From positions 10,854,501 through 10,918,500 of the forward strand of contig NC_056764.1 in assembly GCF_018687715.1 (NCBI RefSeq): 64,000 bases of DNA, written 5' to 3'. Positions within the stretch are counted from its first letter, which is position 1. Each line of letters begins with the position of its first letter. Position numbers and translations under genes: made by a program. Shown piece after piece: positions 23,506-33,498 of this stretch. The DNA is from Carya illinoinensis. Taxonomy: Eukaryota; Streptophyta; Magnoliopsida; Fagales; Juglandaceae. The notes under the pieces are model-generated. The model had not been told where the DNA came from. It worked only from the letters and a program-made list of their open reading frames with translations, and ran no database searches.

Positions 23506-24049
23506 CTATTTATGTCTAAACGGGGGGCGGTGATTCCCTGCAGGGTTGGGGCCTGACGGAGTCTTATGAATCTTCTTTCCTTTAACCTGTTTTTGGTCAT
23601 TGGACTAATCAAAGAGTGCAGGTGTATGACATTTGTATTAACTTATTATCCATATAAATGAGAAGAATAATTGAACTTGAAAATAGAGTATTCCTTGTTC
23701 TTACCCGACTAGGTGAGGCATCCCTATTGTGCGACGTTGAGCTTGGTTGCCCTTGTCTGAGCCTCAAATGAACTGTGTTCAGCATTTAGAAAAACAGAAA
23801 GGCAAGGTACATTAGAGCCTGTAACAAAAAATGGTCTGCTGGCTTGTTTTCCTCTGTATTTCAGTGTTATCATATAAAGTAAAGAGTTTAATCTATCAGT
23901 AAAAGAGATTGATGTATACTGAGCAGGGGAAAATGGGGTACTGGCTTACCTGATTCTATAGGCTGGACACTCATGGTGAAGCAAGGGCATTGAGAAGCTG
24001 CAAGCAAGAGCCATGCCAAGATAAGATGGATTGGAGTGAGTCTTCTCAT
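23506..24049 (-). CDS. CLE46: CLE46-like secreted signalling peptide precursor
   Basis: Three small exons on the minus strand (24049-23950, 23772-23705, 23586-23506) join with GT-AG borders into an 82-aa precursor. Exon 1 encodes a secretion signal (MRRLTPIHLILAWLLLAAS, then CPCF). Exon 2 encodes a variable, Arg/Ser-rich spacer. Exon 3 carries KKI-HKTPSGPNPAGN-HRPPFRHK and then the stop. Residues 63-74, HKTPSGPNPAGN, match the 12-residue CLE motif; the -PNPxGN end and the following H-R-P-P are the form I know from CLE46 rather than the usual -NPLHN. CLE peptides are cleaved, often hydroxylated and glycosylated, and are read by LRR receptor kinases in meristem and vascular control; the receptor of this one cannot be inferred. 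Two introns also occur in CLV3. The start at 24049 opens directly into the signal peptide; the ATG at 24059 is in another frame. No transcript evidence. Confidence 0.82.
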
Positions 24050-24659
24050 TTTTGCTCATGAGTTTGGTGCATGCTGCCTGTGGAAGCTTTTAATATTGTG
24101 TTCGAAGAAGCATGAAGAAATCATAACAAGACCTGAAAAAACAAAATTGTGGGAATGTTTGTTAAAAAGTGCTCGGGAATCCTATGCCATTACAAGTTGA
24201 TCTGATAAGATCAGGAATGGATAGCTTGTCCTCATTGTAGATTGACTACTCTCAGGTATCATTGCATCCATGATAGATTTCTTAAGTACTTGTTATCATT
24301 TTATTTTGAGTGGCTTGAGCCATGCTGTCGGCATGGGACGTAGGGACCCGCCAATTCATTTTTAAATGATTGAGCTCCCTGATACTGTCATATGTTTTGA
24401 TTTATTCTTAATGTAGGGGATTTAAATTCGTTCTTAATTTGTCCATTTATGCATAGACATAAGTTAAATTTCCAAAAGGAAATATCAATGAATAAATTCA
24501 TTAAATGTTCATAGATTTTATGTTGAAGGACCAGAACTTTTTCTTTTATAGTATTAAGCATACACAAGTGCATCCAGTGATGAGGTTCTTATTGCTTACC
24601 ATGTGAAGGAAAAGCCTTCTACTGCCGTGACTCAAGTCTCAGGGTTTTGTTCCAATGAG
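24050..24659. other. Likely promoter and leader of the CLE-like gene
   Basis: About 0.6 kb between the CLE start codon and the copia insertion. On the minus strand a TTTTTTCAG/GTCTTG acceptor-like site at about 24130 suggests a leader intron. No strong TATA box or known element is evident. Confidence 0.35.
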
Positions 24660-24665
24660 GTTCTT

Positions 24666-25034
24666 TGTTGACCAGCCACCCAAGTGGCATGACTTGTACA
24701 TGCACCGTAAGGTGCATTGTCTTATTAGGCACCATTCGGTGCCTTGTTTCTATTAGGCTCTCACTCCGTATTTTTAGCAGCTGAATGCTGCACCGAAATC
24801 AGCAGCTGAAGAGAACTTCTCCTATAAATAGGAGAAGTTCTGATCAGCAGAAAGAGGCAGTGGGTGAGAAGAAAAATAGAGAGAAAGAGGGACGTGAGAG
24901 AGAGATAGAAATTTGTAGAGTGATTTGTAAATCTCGTACAAATTCTATAAAAGAGGCTCCAGTGGATGTAGGCAATTTGCTGAACCACTTTAAAATTATT
25001 TTGTGTGATTTTCGGATAGACCTGTGGCGCAACA
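24666..25034 (+). repeat. 5' LTR of the copia element
   Basis: 369 bp with 5-bp terminal inverted repeats TGTTG/CAACA. It differs from the 3' LTR only by C versus T in AAAT(C/T)... near 25123-equivalent sequence (AATCTCG versus AATTTCG) and A versus G near the end (ATAGACC versus ATAGGCC). The TATA box lies mid-LTR inside a palindrome. Confidence 0.97.
24813..24840 (+). promoter_or_regulatory. LTR core promoter: TATA box centred in a 28-bp palindrome
   Basis: The arms GAACTTCTCCTAT and ATAGGAGAAGTTC are perfect reverse complements separated by AA, so the TATA box (CTATAAATAG) sits at the centre of a hairpin-capable palindrome. The same 28 bp recurs unchanged in the 3' LTR at 30008-30035. The TATA-box role is inferred from sequence and position. 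Confidence 0.75.
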
Positions 25035-25036
25035 AT

Positions 25037-25051
25037 TGGTATCAGAGCCAC
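25037..25051 (+). promoter_or_regulatory. Primer binding site (initiator Met tRNA)
   Basis: TGGTATCAGAGCCAC, two bases after the 5' LTR, is the standard plant copia site where tRNA-iMet primes minus-strand DNA synthesis. Confidence 0.92.
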
Positions 25052-25324
25052 TAGTTTTTTTTGTGGAGTGGATACGTACAGTCTAAGGAGGTTCTGTCTA
25101 GGAGATTGGAAATTTTAAGTGTGTCCATTGTGACCCTCCAATCTTTCCTGGGAACTGACTTAGTGTGGTACTATTCATTTCTACAGTAAAAATTCATCAA
25201 GAGCTCTGGTTCAAGCTGTCCGAAAATTCAAGTTGGTCAAAATAAATTTTTGACACCTCCAGGGTGTTCCTCGCGTTGAGACGAATCCGTTGACGCAAAC
25301 GGAATCGAAAACGGAGGTCGGAAG

Positions 25325-25570
25325 AGCCCACACGCGCCCCTAGAAGATCGGCGCGTGCATCTGCTGCGCTTCACGCACCCCACGCGCTTCAGAGGAAAAA
25401 GACGCGTGTCAGACACGCTCCTCACGCGCCCCCACGCGCGCCTACAGTGGTTCAGCGCGTGAAAATAACTCTCCCACGCGCCCCCACTCGCACACAGTGC
25501 TGTAGCGCGTGTGTCACACGCACCTACTCGCCCCACGCGCACTGTTCAGCGCGTGCATCACACGCGCCAG
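25325..25570 (+). repeat. CACGCGC/GCGCGTG-rich leader segment
   Basis: About a dozen copies of CACGCG or its complement CGCGTG lie within 250 bp of the untranslated leader of the copia element, in both orientations. It is by far the most CpG-rich sequence of this element. Facing copies could fold, and the motif density suggests growth by local duplication. Function unknown. Confidence 0.8.
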
Positions 25571-25734
25571 ACATATCACAACCATCCGTTTTCCAGATCC
25601 ATTTTCGGCTTGATCTAAGCCATTCGGAGTCGGATTTGAGCAATCAAATAGTGCTTTCCTACTATTTGGATCGTTCCGGACTCATCCGTACGATTAGAAT
25701 TTTGAAATTTTGAGTCTAAAATTTCGAAATTCAA

Positions 25735-28700
25735 ATGGAAAGATCTGGAAGAGATAGGAGTTCTGATAATGCCAGTAGCTCCGGGCGTCGGTCCACTGTG
25801 TCAAATGCCAAGTTTGAAGTTGAAAAGTTCGATGGAACAAGCAACTTCGGCATGTGGCAGTGTGAAGTCATGGATGTGTTGATCCAACAAGAGTTGGATA
25901 TTGCGTTGGGAGGAAAGCCAGATGATATGACTGATCAGGATTGGAAGAAGCTTAATACTCAAGCTTGTAGTACAATCCGATTATGCCTTACCAAAGAACA
26001 AAAGTATTTTGTCATGAGAGAGACAAATGCTAAGGTACTTTGGCAGAAATTGGAGGATAAGTTCATGAAGAAGAGCATTGAGAGCCGTTTGCACTTGAAG
26101 AAGAAGCTCTTCAGATTCCAATTTCGTGAAGGTATTTCTATGTCTGAACATCTGAATAGTTACAACCAAATTCTTGCTGATTTGTTAAATTTAGATGTTG
26201 AAATTGAAGATGAAGATAAAGCTTTACTTTTGTTAAATTCCTTGCCCGATACATATGAGCATCTAATTACTACTCTATTGTATGGGAAGGAAAGTATTAG
26301 TTTTGACGATGTATCTAGCTCTTTAATTAGCAATGAGTACCGGAAAAAGGATAAGCAGGTACATCACGATACATCAAGTGAAGCTTTAACAGCAAGAGGG
26401 AGACCACAGTCAAGGTATCCCAGAAAGAAGAACGGTTTTCATTCGAAAACCCGGGCCACATCACGTGGTTCATCAGTCGGCAGAAAACTCGCCAGAGACG
26501 AGTGTTCCTTTTGTCGTAACAAAGGACACTGGAAGAAGGATTGTCCCAACCGGAAGGGACAACAGCAGAATCAACCCACCACAGCCAATGTCGTGGACAG
26601 AGATGATGATTCGGATTTTTCCTTGATAAGCTCATCATCCATTTGTCATTCCGATGAATGGATTATGGATTCCGGATGTACCTATCATATGTGTCCCAAT
26701 CGGGACTGGTTTACTGACTTCACAAAGATCGAGGGTGGAGCAGTACTTATGGGCAATGACAGTGCCTGTAAGACTCAAGGAATAGGTAGCATTCGGTTAA
26801 AGCTGCACGATGGCAGCTTCAAGACTCTGACAGAAGTTCGGTACATTCCGGACTTGCGAAAGAATCTCATCTCACTGGGATCTCTGGATTCGAAGGGATT
26901 CAGAATCGTCATTGAAGACGGAACTCTCAAAGTACTAATGGGAGTTCAGGTGGCAATGAAGGGCTTAAGGCGAGGAAACTTGTACTTCTTGCAAGGAAGT
27001 ACTGTTGCTGGAAGAGCTTCCACAGGCTGTGAGAAGCTAGATGAGACTGATGATGACACCACCAGTCTTTGGCATATGCGTATGGGACACGCAGGAGAAA
27101 AAGCTTTGCAGACACTGGTGAAGCAAGCCTTACTCAAAGGTGCCAAGACTGGTAAACTATCTTTCTGTGAGCACTGTGTATTGGGGAAGCAGAGGCGGAT
27201 CAAGTTTGGAACCGCAGTACACAATACACAAGGAATACTTGACTATGTGCACTCCGATGTTTGGGGACCTACCCAAAATGCATCTTTGGGAGGTAAACAT
27301 TGGTTTGTAACTTTTGTTGATGATTATTCTCGTCGTGTGTGGGTGTATACGATGAAGAATAAAGATGAAGTGCTGAAAATCTTCCTTGATTGGAAGAAAA
27401 TGGTTGAGACTCAGACCGGCAGAAAGATCAAACGTCTCAGATCTGATAATGGAGGTGAGTACACTTCAGACCCCTTCATGGAAGTATGCCGGAGAGAGGG
27501 AATTGTCAGACACTTCACGGTACGAGGTACACCGCAGCAGAACGGTGTGGCAGAACGAATGAATCGTACTTTATTAGAGAAAGTGTGATGTATGTTGCTG
27601 AATGCTGGATTGAGTAAACAATTTTGGGCTGAAGCTGTGACATATGCCTGCCACCTCATCAACCGACTACCTGCAGCTGCCAATGATGGGAAGACACCCA
27701 TTGAAATGTGGAGAGGTAAACATGCTACTGATTATGACTTTTTACACATTTTCGGATGTCCTGCTTACTATCATACTAAAGAAAGTAAGCTTGATCCTAG
27801 AGCCAAGAAAGCAAAATTCTTGGGCTTTAGTACTGGTGTAAAAGGGTACAGACTCTGGTGTATAGAGTCCAAAAAGGTGATCATCAGTAGAGATGTAACA
27901 TTCAACGAATCTGAGATGCTTAAGTCACATAAGCATAAAGAGTCCAGTGAAGGCAGCAGTAATGGCGAAACATCAGATGATTCGCAGAATGTGGAGTTTA
28001 TTACTTCAAAGAAGCATGGACAAGATGAGACTGATAATCCAGTCACAGTACCTCCATGTCAACCCGAATCAATAGCAACCAACAGACCGAGACGAGAGAA
28101 ACGTGTACCAACACGTTATGCAGACTATGTGACATATGCATTACCAGCTGAAGGGGGTGAAATCCCAACCACTTACAGAGAAGCCGTACATTCCAGTGAA
28201 CAAGTTGAATGGACAAAGGCGATGAATGAAGAGATGCATTCTCTTCACCAGAACCAGACTTGGGAGCTTGTGCCGCTTCCAAAAGGAAAGAAGGTAATTG
28301 GCTGTAAGTGGATCTTCAATCAGAAAGATGATCCAGCTGCTAAAAATGGAGTGCGATACAAAGCTAGGTTGGTAGCCAAGGGCTACGCTCAGACAGAGGG
28401 AATTGACTACAGTGAAGTATTCTCTCCGGTTGTGAAGCATTCATCCATTCGGATATTGCTAGCTTTGGTTGCACAATATGATCTGGAGTTAGCACAGCTT
28501 GATGTAAAGACAACTTTCTTACATGGTGATCTGGAAGAGGAGATTTATCTGTCTCAACCAGAAGGATTCAAAGAAGCTGGCAAAGAAAACTGAGTATGCA
28601 GTCTGAAGAAGTCTCTCTATGGCTTGAAGCAGTTACCTCGGCAATGGTATAAGCGGTTTGACCGCTTTATGATGGATCTGAAATACACTCGTTGCCAATA

Positions 28701-29730
28701 CGATCATTGTATATATTTCAGAAAACTTACAGATGGATCTTTCATTTATTTACTTTTATATGTAGATGATATGTTAATTGCATGTAAAAGTAAGGGGGAG
28801 ATAGACCGCTTAAAAACTCAGTTAAGTAATGAGTTTGAAATGAAAGATCTGGGAGAAGCACGAAGAATACTGGGGATGGAGATCAGCAGAGATAGGGTGA
28901 AAGGTACAGTTCACCTTACTCAGAAGTAGTATCTGAAAAGAATACTGCAACGATTCAACATCGACTCGAAGACGAAGCCGGTGAGTACTCCTATGGCCTC
29001 ATATTTCAAGCTCAGTGCATTGCAGTCTCCTAAAACCGATGAAGAGCGGGACTACATGAAGAATGTCCCATATGCAAGTGTTGTTGGAAGCTTAATGTAT
29101 GCCATGGTGTGTACACGACCTGATATCTCCCAGGCCGTTAGCTTAGTTAGTCGCTATATGCATAATCCTGGAAAGGTTCATTGGCATGCGGTTAAGTGGA
29201 TTCTACGGTATATTGTGGGGACCGTAGATATTGGTTTGAAGTTCGAGAAGAGTGAAGATAGTCTAGTAACTGGGTATGTTGACTCAGACTATGCAGGAGA
29301 TCTTGACAAACGCCGATCGACAACTGGATATGTGTTCACTATGGCTGGAGGACCAGTTAGTTGGCGATCAACTTTGCAGTCGACAATTGCACTATCATCA
29401 ACTGAGGCTGAATACATGGCTGTAACAGAAGCCGTGAAAGAAGTCATTTGGTTACAGGGACTGGTAACAGATTTGGGCTTTGAGCAGCAAGAGGTTACCG
29501 TTTACTGTGACAGTCAAAGTGCAATCCATTTGGCCAAGAATCAAGTATACCACTCTCGAACAAAGCATATAGATGTCCGTTTCCACTTCGTACGTGAGAT
29601 ATTGGAAGAAGATGACATCAAACTTCAGAAGATTGGCACTGAAGATAATCCAGCAGATATGTTGACGAAGGTCGTCACAGGAATCAAGTTCCAACACTGT
29701 TTGGACTTGATCAGTATTGTACACTGCTGA
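25735..29730 (+). pseudogene. Copia gag-pol polyprotein, broken by three in-frame stops
   Basis: One uninterrupted phase runs from ATG 25735 to the TGA at 29728-29730 with no frameshift, but stops occur at 27586-27588 (TGA), 28591-28593 (TGA) and 28927-28929 (TAG). Domains in order: gag; zinc knuckle CSFCRNKGHWKKDC (CX2CX4HX4C, about 26507); protease active site MDSG (about 26666); GAG-pre-integrase with LWHMRMGH and CEHC; integrase with HSD, RSDNGGEY and QQNGVAER; reverse transcriptase with the YVDD box (about 28762); and RNase H with DSDYAGD and STEAEYMA. The first stop follows the integrase core, the second and third fall in RT. All are single-transition codons of the kind cytosine deamination produces. 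As it stands the copy cannot make a full polyprotein; it could move only with help from another copy. Confidence 0.95.
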
Positions 29731-29860
29731 GCACCCTCGGGTGCAATGGAGCATATTCGATAGCAGAAGTCTCTCATGTCAAAGAAAGAGGTGTATTCAT
29801 TTGAAGAATGAATCAATTTGCAAACAGCCGGGTATGACACACTTGGGTGGAGGGGGTGAT

Positions 29861-30229
29861 TGTTGACCAGCCACCCAAGTGGCATGACTTGTACATGCAC
29901 CGTAAGGTGCATTGTCTTATTAGGCACCATTCGGTGCCTTGTTTCTATTAGGCTCTCACTCCGTATTTTTAGCAGCTGAATGCTGCACCGAAATCAGCAG
30001 CTGAAGAGAACTTCTCCTATAAATAGGAGAAGTTCTGATCAGCAGAAAGAGGCAGTGGGTGAGAAGAAAAATAGAGAGAAAGAGGGACGTGAGAGAGAGA
30101 TAGAAATTTGTAGAGTGATTTGTAAATTTCGTACAAATTCTATAAAAGAGGCTCCAGTGGATGTAGGCAATTTGCTGAACCACTTTAAAATTATTTTGTG
30201 TGATTTTCGGATAGGCCTGTGGCGCAACA
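29861..30229 (+). repeat. 3' LTR of the copia element
   Basis: Near-identical partner of the 5' LTR (2 differences in 369 bp), ending CAACA and followed by the GTTCTT flank repeat. The TATA palindrome at 30008-30035 could drive read-through transcription into the downstream sequence. Confidence 0.97.
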
Positions 30230-30235
30230 GTTCTT

Positions 30236-32640
30236 ATGGCTTGGATTCATGGCTCTCTCTTTCTTGTACTTTCCCTGATCTTGGACTCAGCCTGAGTTAC
30301 ACATCCTAAACCCATGAACTCATTCTTCACTCTATGTTTTATGAAAGGAGGATTTGTGTTAATTTATCCCGAGTTAAACTCACCCTTTTCCCTGAGTCCA
30401 TGATGCTTTAGTTTCCTTTGGTTTGGAGGGCTTCAAATGAAAAGGAGAGATTCTGGAGCAAAAGAGAGTAAATGATTGGCAATGTTTATTGTATGATGAA
30501 TTAATAAGCTAAATTTTGATTCTAAAGTCAAATCGTAAATGCTACTTGCTTCTTTCTTCCTCTTCCTTCTTCTTCTTCTTCTTTTATTTTTCCTTTTTTT
30601 GGTAGGTGCTAGTAACTCGTTTGGCTTAGATTGATTTCCACCAACATTAATCACTAATCCACTAATGAGTTTAATATAAATTTTAACCCGAAAATTTTGG
30701 CTTTGGCCAGGATGAGACATTTAATAAGAAAACTCTACCACAAAGAAATCCCAAAAAGAGAAGAAAGAAAATGACTGTTGGTTGATAATCATTCAGATGG
30801 GAAAGTCACCCAAGTCATGATTAGGATCGTGCAATCCATGGCTTGATGTAGATACATGTCCTTGATGTCAATGCTCAGACGTGGGGCACGGGCCAATACG
30901 CCGGGTAATGATGAAAAGGAAGAGGACTTGAGATTTTTACTCTCAAATTATAGAACTTGCACGAATTAAGCGTTGGATCATGACATGGCCCATGGGTAGT
31001 AAATATCAAAGCCTACATGAAAAGAAGCCGATGAGCTTTTACCCAACAGATCCAAGAATTTTGTTATTATGGCCCAAAAACATCATTCAAATGGGCCCCC
31101 AAGCTCTTGAGCTTTGACAACCCAAAATTAGCTAAGATCCCGTCAAAACCCCCATGGACAAGACATGAAAGAAGTAACACAGGAGGGATCTTGGGTTATG
31201 CCAACCACATAAGAGGGTTGCCGAATGGAGCGAGCATCAAGTTTCTCTAATATACTAATGTACACATCCTTCAGTTCCCGCAGTTTCCATTCTGGCTTCC
31301 AAGTTCCAACAACGAGAGAAATCAAAAGAAATGCACCGCCTCAAGTTTTTCTATAAAGAAAAGTATAGTTACAAGTACAATTATATATTAATCTATACAT
31401 TAATATGATGTAATTGATCAAAAAGTAGATTTTATTAAAAATAGTATTAATTTAAATTTTAAGTATGAATAAATTAATATTGATACACAGATTAATACAC
31501 GACTTTACTTATATGTAGCAAAAACCTTTCTCTAATTTACTACGTGCTCGTGCATTTTCCTCCCTCCCTAGAGTCCCAGTACTTCAATCTGGCCTGGGGG
31601 ATGGTGTCCTAAAACCCACAACAAAATCAATATAAAAAAAAAAAAAAATGCCTAATTTGTGCAGTATCCACGTTCATATTTCATCGTGCGTTTATATTTA
31701 CCAAGATGAGTAATCCTCTTCAAGTTGTGAACCAGCAATCAAAGATGGATCGACCCAAAATAATCATATTTCGGACCAGCACTAATTAGATTAATATAAA
31801 CATATGAAAAATAATATTTATAATTATAAAGTCAGTAAATGTCATATAATTTTTAAAAAATTAATAATAAATATAAATATTTTTTTTAAAACTAAATTTT
31901 TTAATAATCGACTTAATTATTTTTTAAAATAATTATACTGTAATTACACAGTCAGCCGACGACTCGGTAGTAATCATTTCTTTCTGTACTTTTTTACGTT
32001 AGTAATAATTTCTTTCTTAACTTTTACAACGTATACAGACAACAGGACCTCGGAGACGGTAATGCTTATCCTCTCTTGTCTTTTGCCAACGTGTTTGTCG
32101 TGACTGTCCGCCTCGAAATCAACACTTCTTTTCTCTCACGCATGCACCGCGTCTTCAAATACCACCTGTTTGGACCATTTTCAGTTTTCACTGATTTAAA
32201 GTAAACAGGTTTAACACTAAACAACCCACTAAGTAGAAAATATCACTCTTTTCTGGAAAAATATTGTAGGGTTACCTTCCCTCTGTGCCTTGCTAAGTCT
32301 GACCACTACAGTTCACGGCAATGAAAAACTAGGGCCGCAGCCCGCAGGACAACTGCCCACAAAAAGACACAGTACTACGTACACTGCATGAGAAGAACAC
32401 AAAACCTTTGGCATAATTAAAAGTAATAATTAAGTAAATATTTTTTAATAATATTATATATATTTTTTAAAATATTTAAATATATTAAAAAGACTATGTA
32501 AAAAAATAAAAAATCTCAAACCACTAGCGAGAGTCCAGCTGGAGCTCCAAGCGGTGGGAGTAGACCGCCCTTTTAAAATACACCACTAATAAGGACAGTT
32601 TAGTCTTTCCAGCCTCATTAAGAACACAGTAAATCGCACT
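30236..32640. other. Spacer upstream of the thaumatin-like gene
   Basis: The left edge is the continuation of the site split by the copia insertion. There is a family-A MITE at 31357-31526 and AT-rich stretches (31780-31930, 32400-32520). No gene-like frame is present. The last 300 bp before 32640 form the presumed promoter of the thaumatin-like gene. Confidence 0.4.
31357..31526. mobile_element. Mutator-like MITE family A, copy 3 (170 bp)
   Basis: Inverted orientation relative to copy 1 but the same length and ends: TATAGTTACAAGTACAATTA on the left, TTATATGTAGCAAAAACC on the right. Flanks TTTCTATAA (31348-31356) and TTTCTCTAA (31527-31535) match at 8 of 9 positions, an eroded 9-bp target duplication. 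Confidence 0.85.
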
Positions 32641-32669
32641 CAATTGGCATCAATCTCCTTCCTCTTGAC

Positions 32670-32675
32670 TATAAA
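32670..32675 (+). promoter_or_regulatory. TATA box of the thaumatin-like gene
   Basis: GACTATAAAACTCC is a good plant TATA box. With initiation about 25-35 bases downstream (about 32697-32710), the transcript would begin after the ATG at 32692 and before the ATG at 32716, which favours 32716 as the start codon. Confidence 0.55.
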
Positions 32676-32715
32676 ACTCCAAGCAAACCCTATGCCTTTA
32701 TCTCACGTCAAGAAA

Positions 32716-33498
32716 ATGGCTTCTACCTTTGTTTCTCTGCGTTTTACCCTCTTTTTCACTGCCACATGTCTTATCTCGTGCATCTTCACCGAAGCTACAC
32801 CTCACTACAACCACCACCCAAAGTTCATTTTAACCCTGGTCAACAACTGCCCTTTCACGGTCTGGCCTGCAATCCAGCCTAACGCCGGCCACCCCGTCCT
32901 CGAGCGCGGCGGCTTCGCGCTCAACACCCTGACCCACCGCTCCTTTCCCGCCCCAGCCCAGCATTGGTCTGGCCGGATCTGGGCCCGTACTGGCTGTAGC
33001 TACAACCACGGCCGCTTCTCGTGCGCCACCGGCGACTGCGGCGGTCGGCTCGAGTGCAATGGCCTAGGCGGCTCCTCGCCGGCCACGCTAGCTCAGTTCA
33101 CCCTCCACCACGGCCACAACGACCTCTCCTCCTACGCCGTCAGCCTCGTTGACGGCTTTAACGTCCCCATGACGGTGACCCCTCACGAGGGCAAGGGCCT
33201 GTGCCCCGTGGTCGGTTGTCGCGCCAACCTTCTCGCCACGTGTCCCGACAGGTTGCAGCTCCGTTCGCCACCGGGTCACGGTCCGGTCGTAGCATGTAAG
33301 AGTGGGTGCGAGGCGTTTGGGACGGACGAACTTTGCTGTAGGAACCACTACAACAGCCCGCAGACCTGCCGAGCATCGAGCTTCTCTGATTTCTTCAAGC
33401 ACGCATGTCCCGCCACGTTCACGTACGCACATGATAGCCCATCTCTCACGCACGAGTGCTCTTCGCCACGCGAGCTAAAGATCATCTTCTGCCACTAG
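32716..33498 (+). CDS. Thaumatin-like protein (PR-5 family), secreted
   Basis: Single-exon frame of 260 aa from ATG 32716. Residues 1 to about 27 form a signal peptide (MASTFVSLRFTLFFTATCLI, cleavage near FTEA). The mature part starts at FILTLVNNCPFTVWPA. The family signature GRFSCATGDCGGRLEC spans residues 99-114, and 16 cysteines follow the signal peptide (C45 to C259), the full set for the eight disulphides of this fold. Acidic residues around LEC and NDLSSYAVSLVDGFNVPM line the cleft found in antifungal members; whether this one binds glucan is unknown. It acts in the apoplast or vacuole; the lack of a C-terminal extension favours secretion. The frame stays open upstream to ATG 32692, but the 32716 ATG has the better plant context (AAAATGGC) and fits the TATA box. 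The coding region is GC-rich, unlike its surroundings. Confidence 0.95.
   Translation: MASTFVSLRFTLFFTATCLISCIFTEATPHYNHHPKFILTLVNNCPFTVWPAIQPNAGHPVLERGGFALNTLTHRSFPAPAQHWSGRIWARTGCSYNHGRFSCATGDCGGRLECNGLGGSSPATLAQFTLHHGHNDLSSYAVSLVDGFNVPMTVTPHEGKGLCPVVGCRANLLATCPDRLQLRSPPGHGPVVACKSGCEAFGTDELCCRNHYNSPQTCRASSFSDFFKHACPATFTYAHDSPSLTHECSSPRELKIIFCH

Larger units (their letters stand above)
24666..30229 (+). mobile_element. Young Ty1-copia LTR retrotransposon (about 5.56 kb)
   Basis: Two 369-bp LTRs (24666-25034, 29861-30229) begin TGTTG and end CAACA and differ at only two positions by direct comparison. The flanks share GTTCTT (24660-24665 and 30230-30235), a 5-6 bp target duplication. A tRNA-iMet primer site (TGGTATCAGAGCCAC) starts two bases after the 5' LTR, and a purine run (GGGTGGAGGGGGTGAT) precedes the 3' LTR. 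The interior has a 0.7-kb leader and one gag-pol frame of 1,331 codons. The domain order gag-PR-IN-RT-RNase H defines copia; IN and RT look closest to the TNT1-94/Tork group. The insertion lies between the CLE-like gene and the thaumatin-like gene. Confidence 0.97.

Noticed and set aside
25237..25542. Minus-strand 101-codon frame
   Set aside because: It is the complement of the CACGCGC-rich copia leader; stop-poor because of CpG density.
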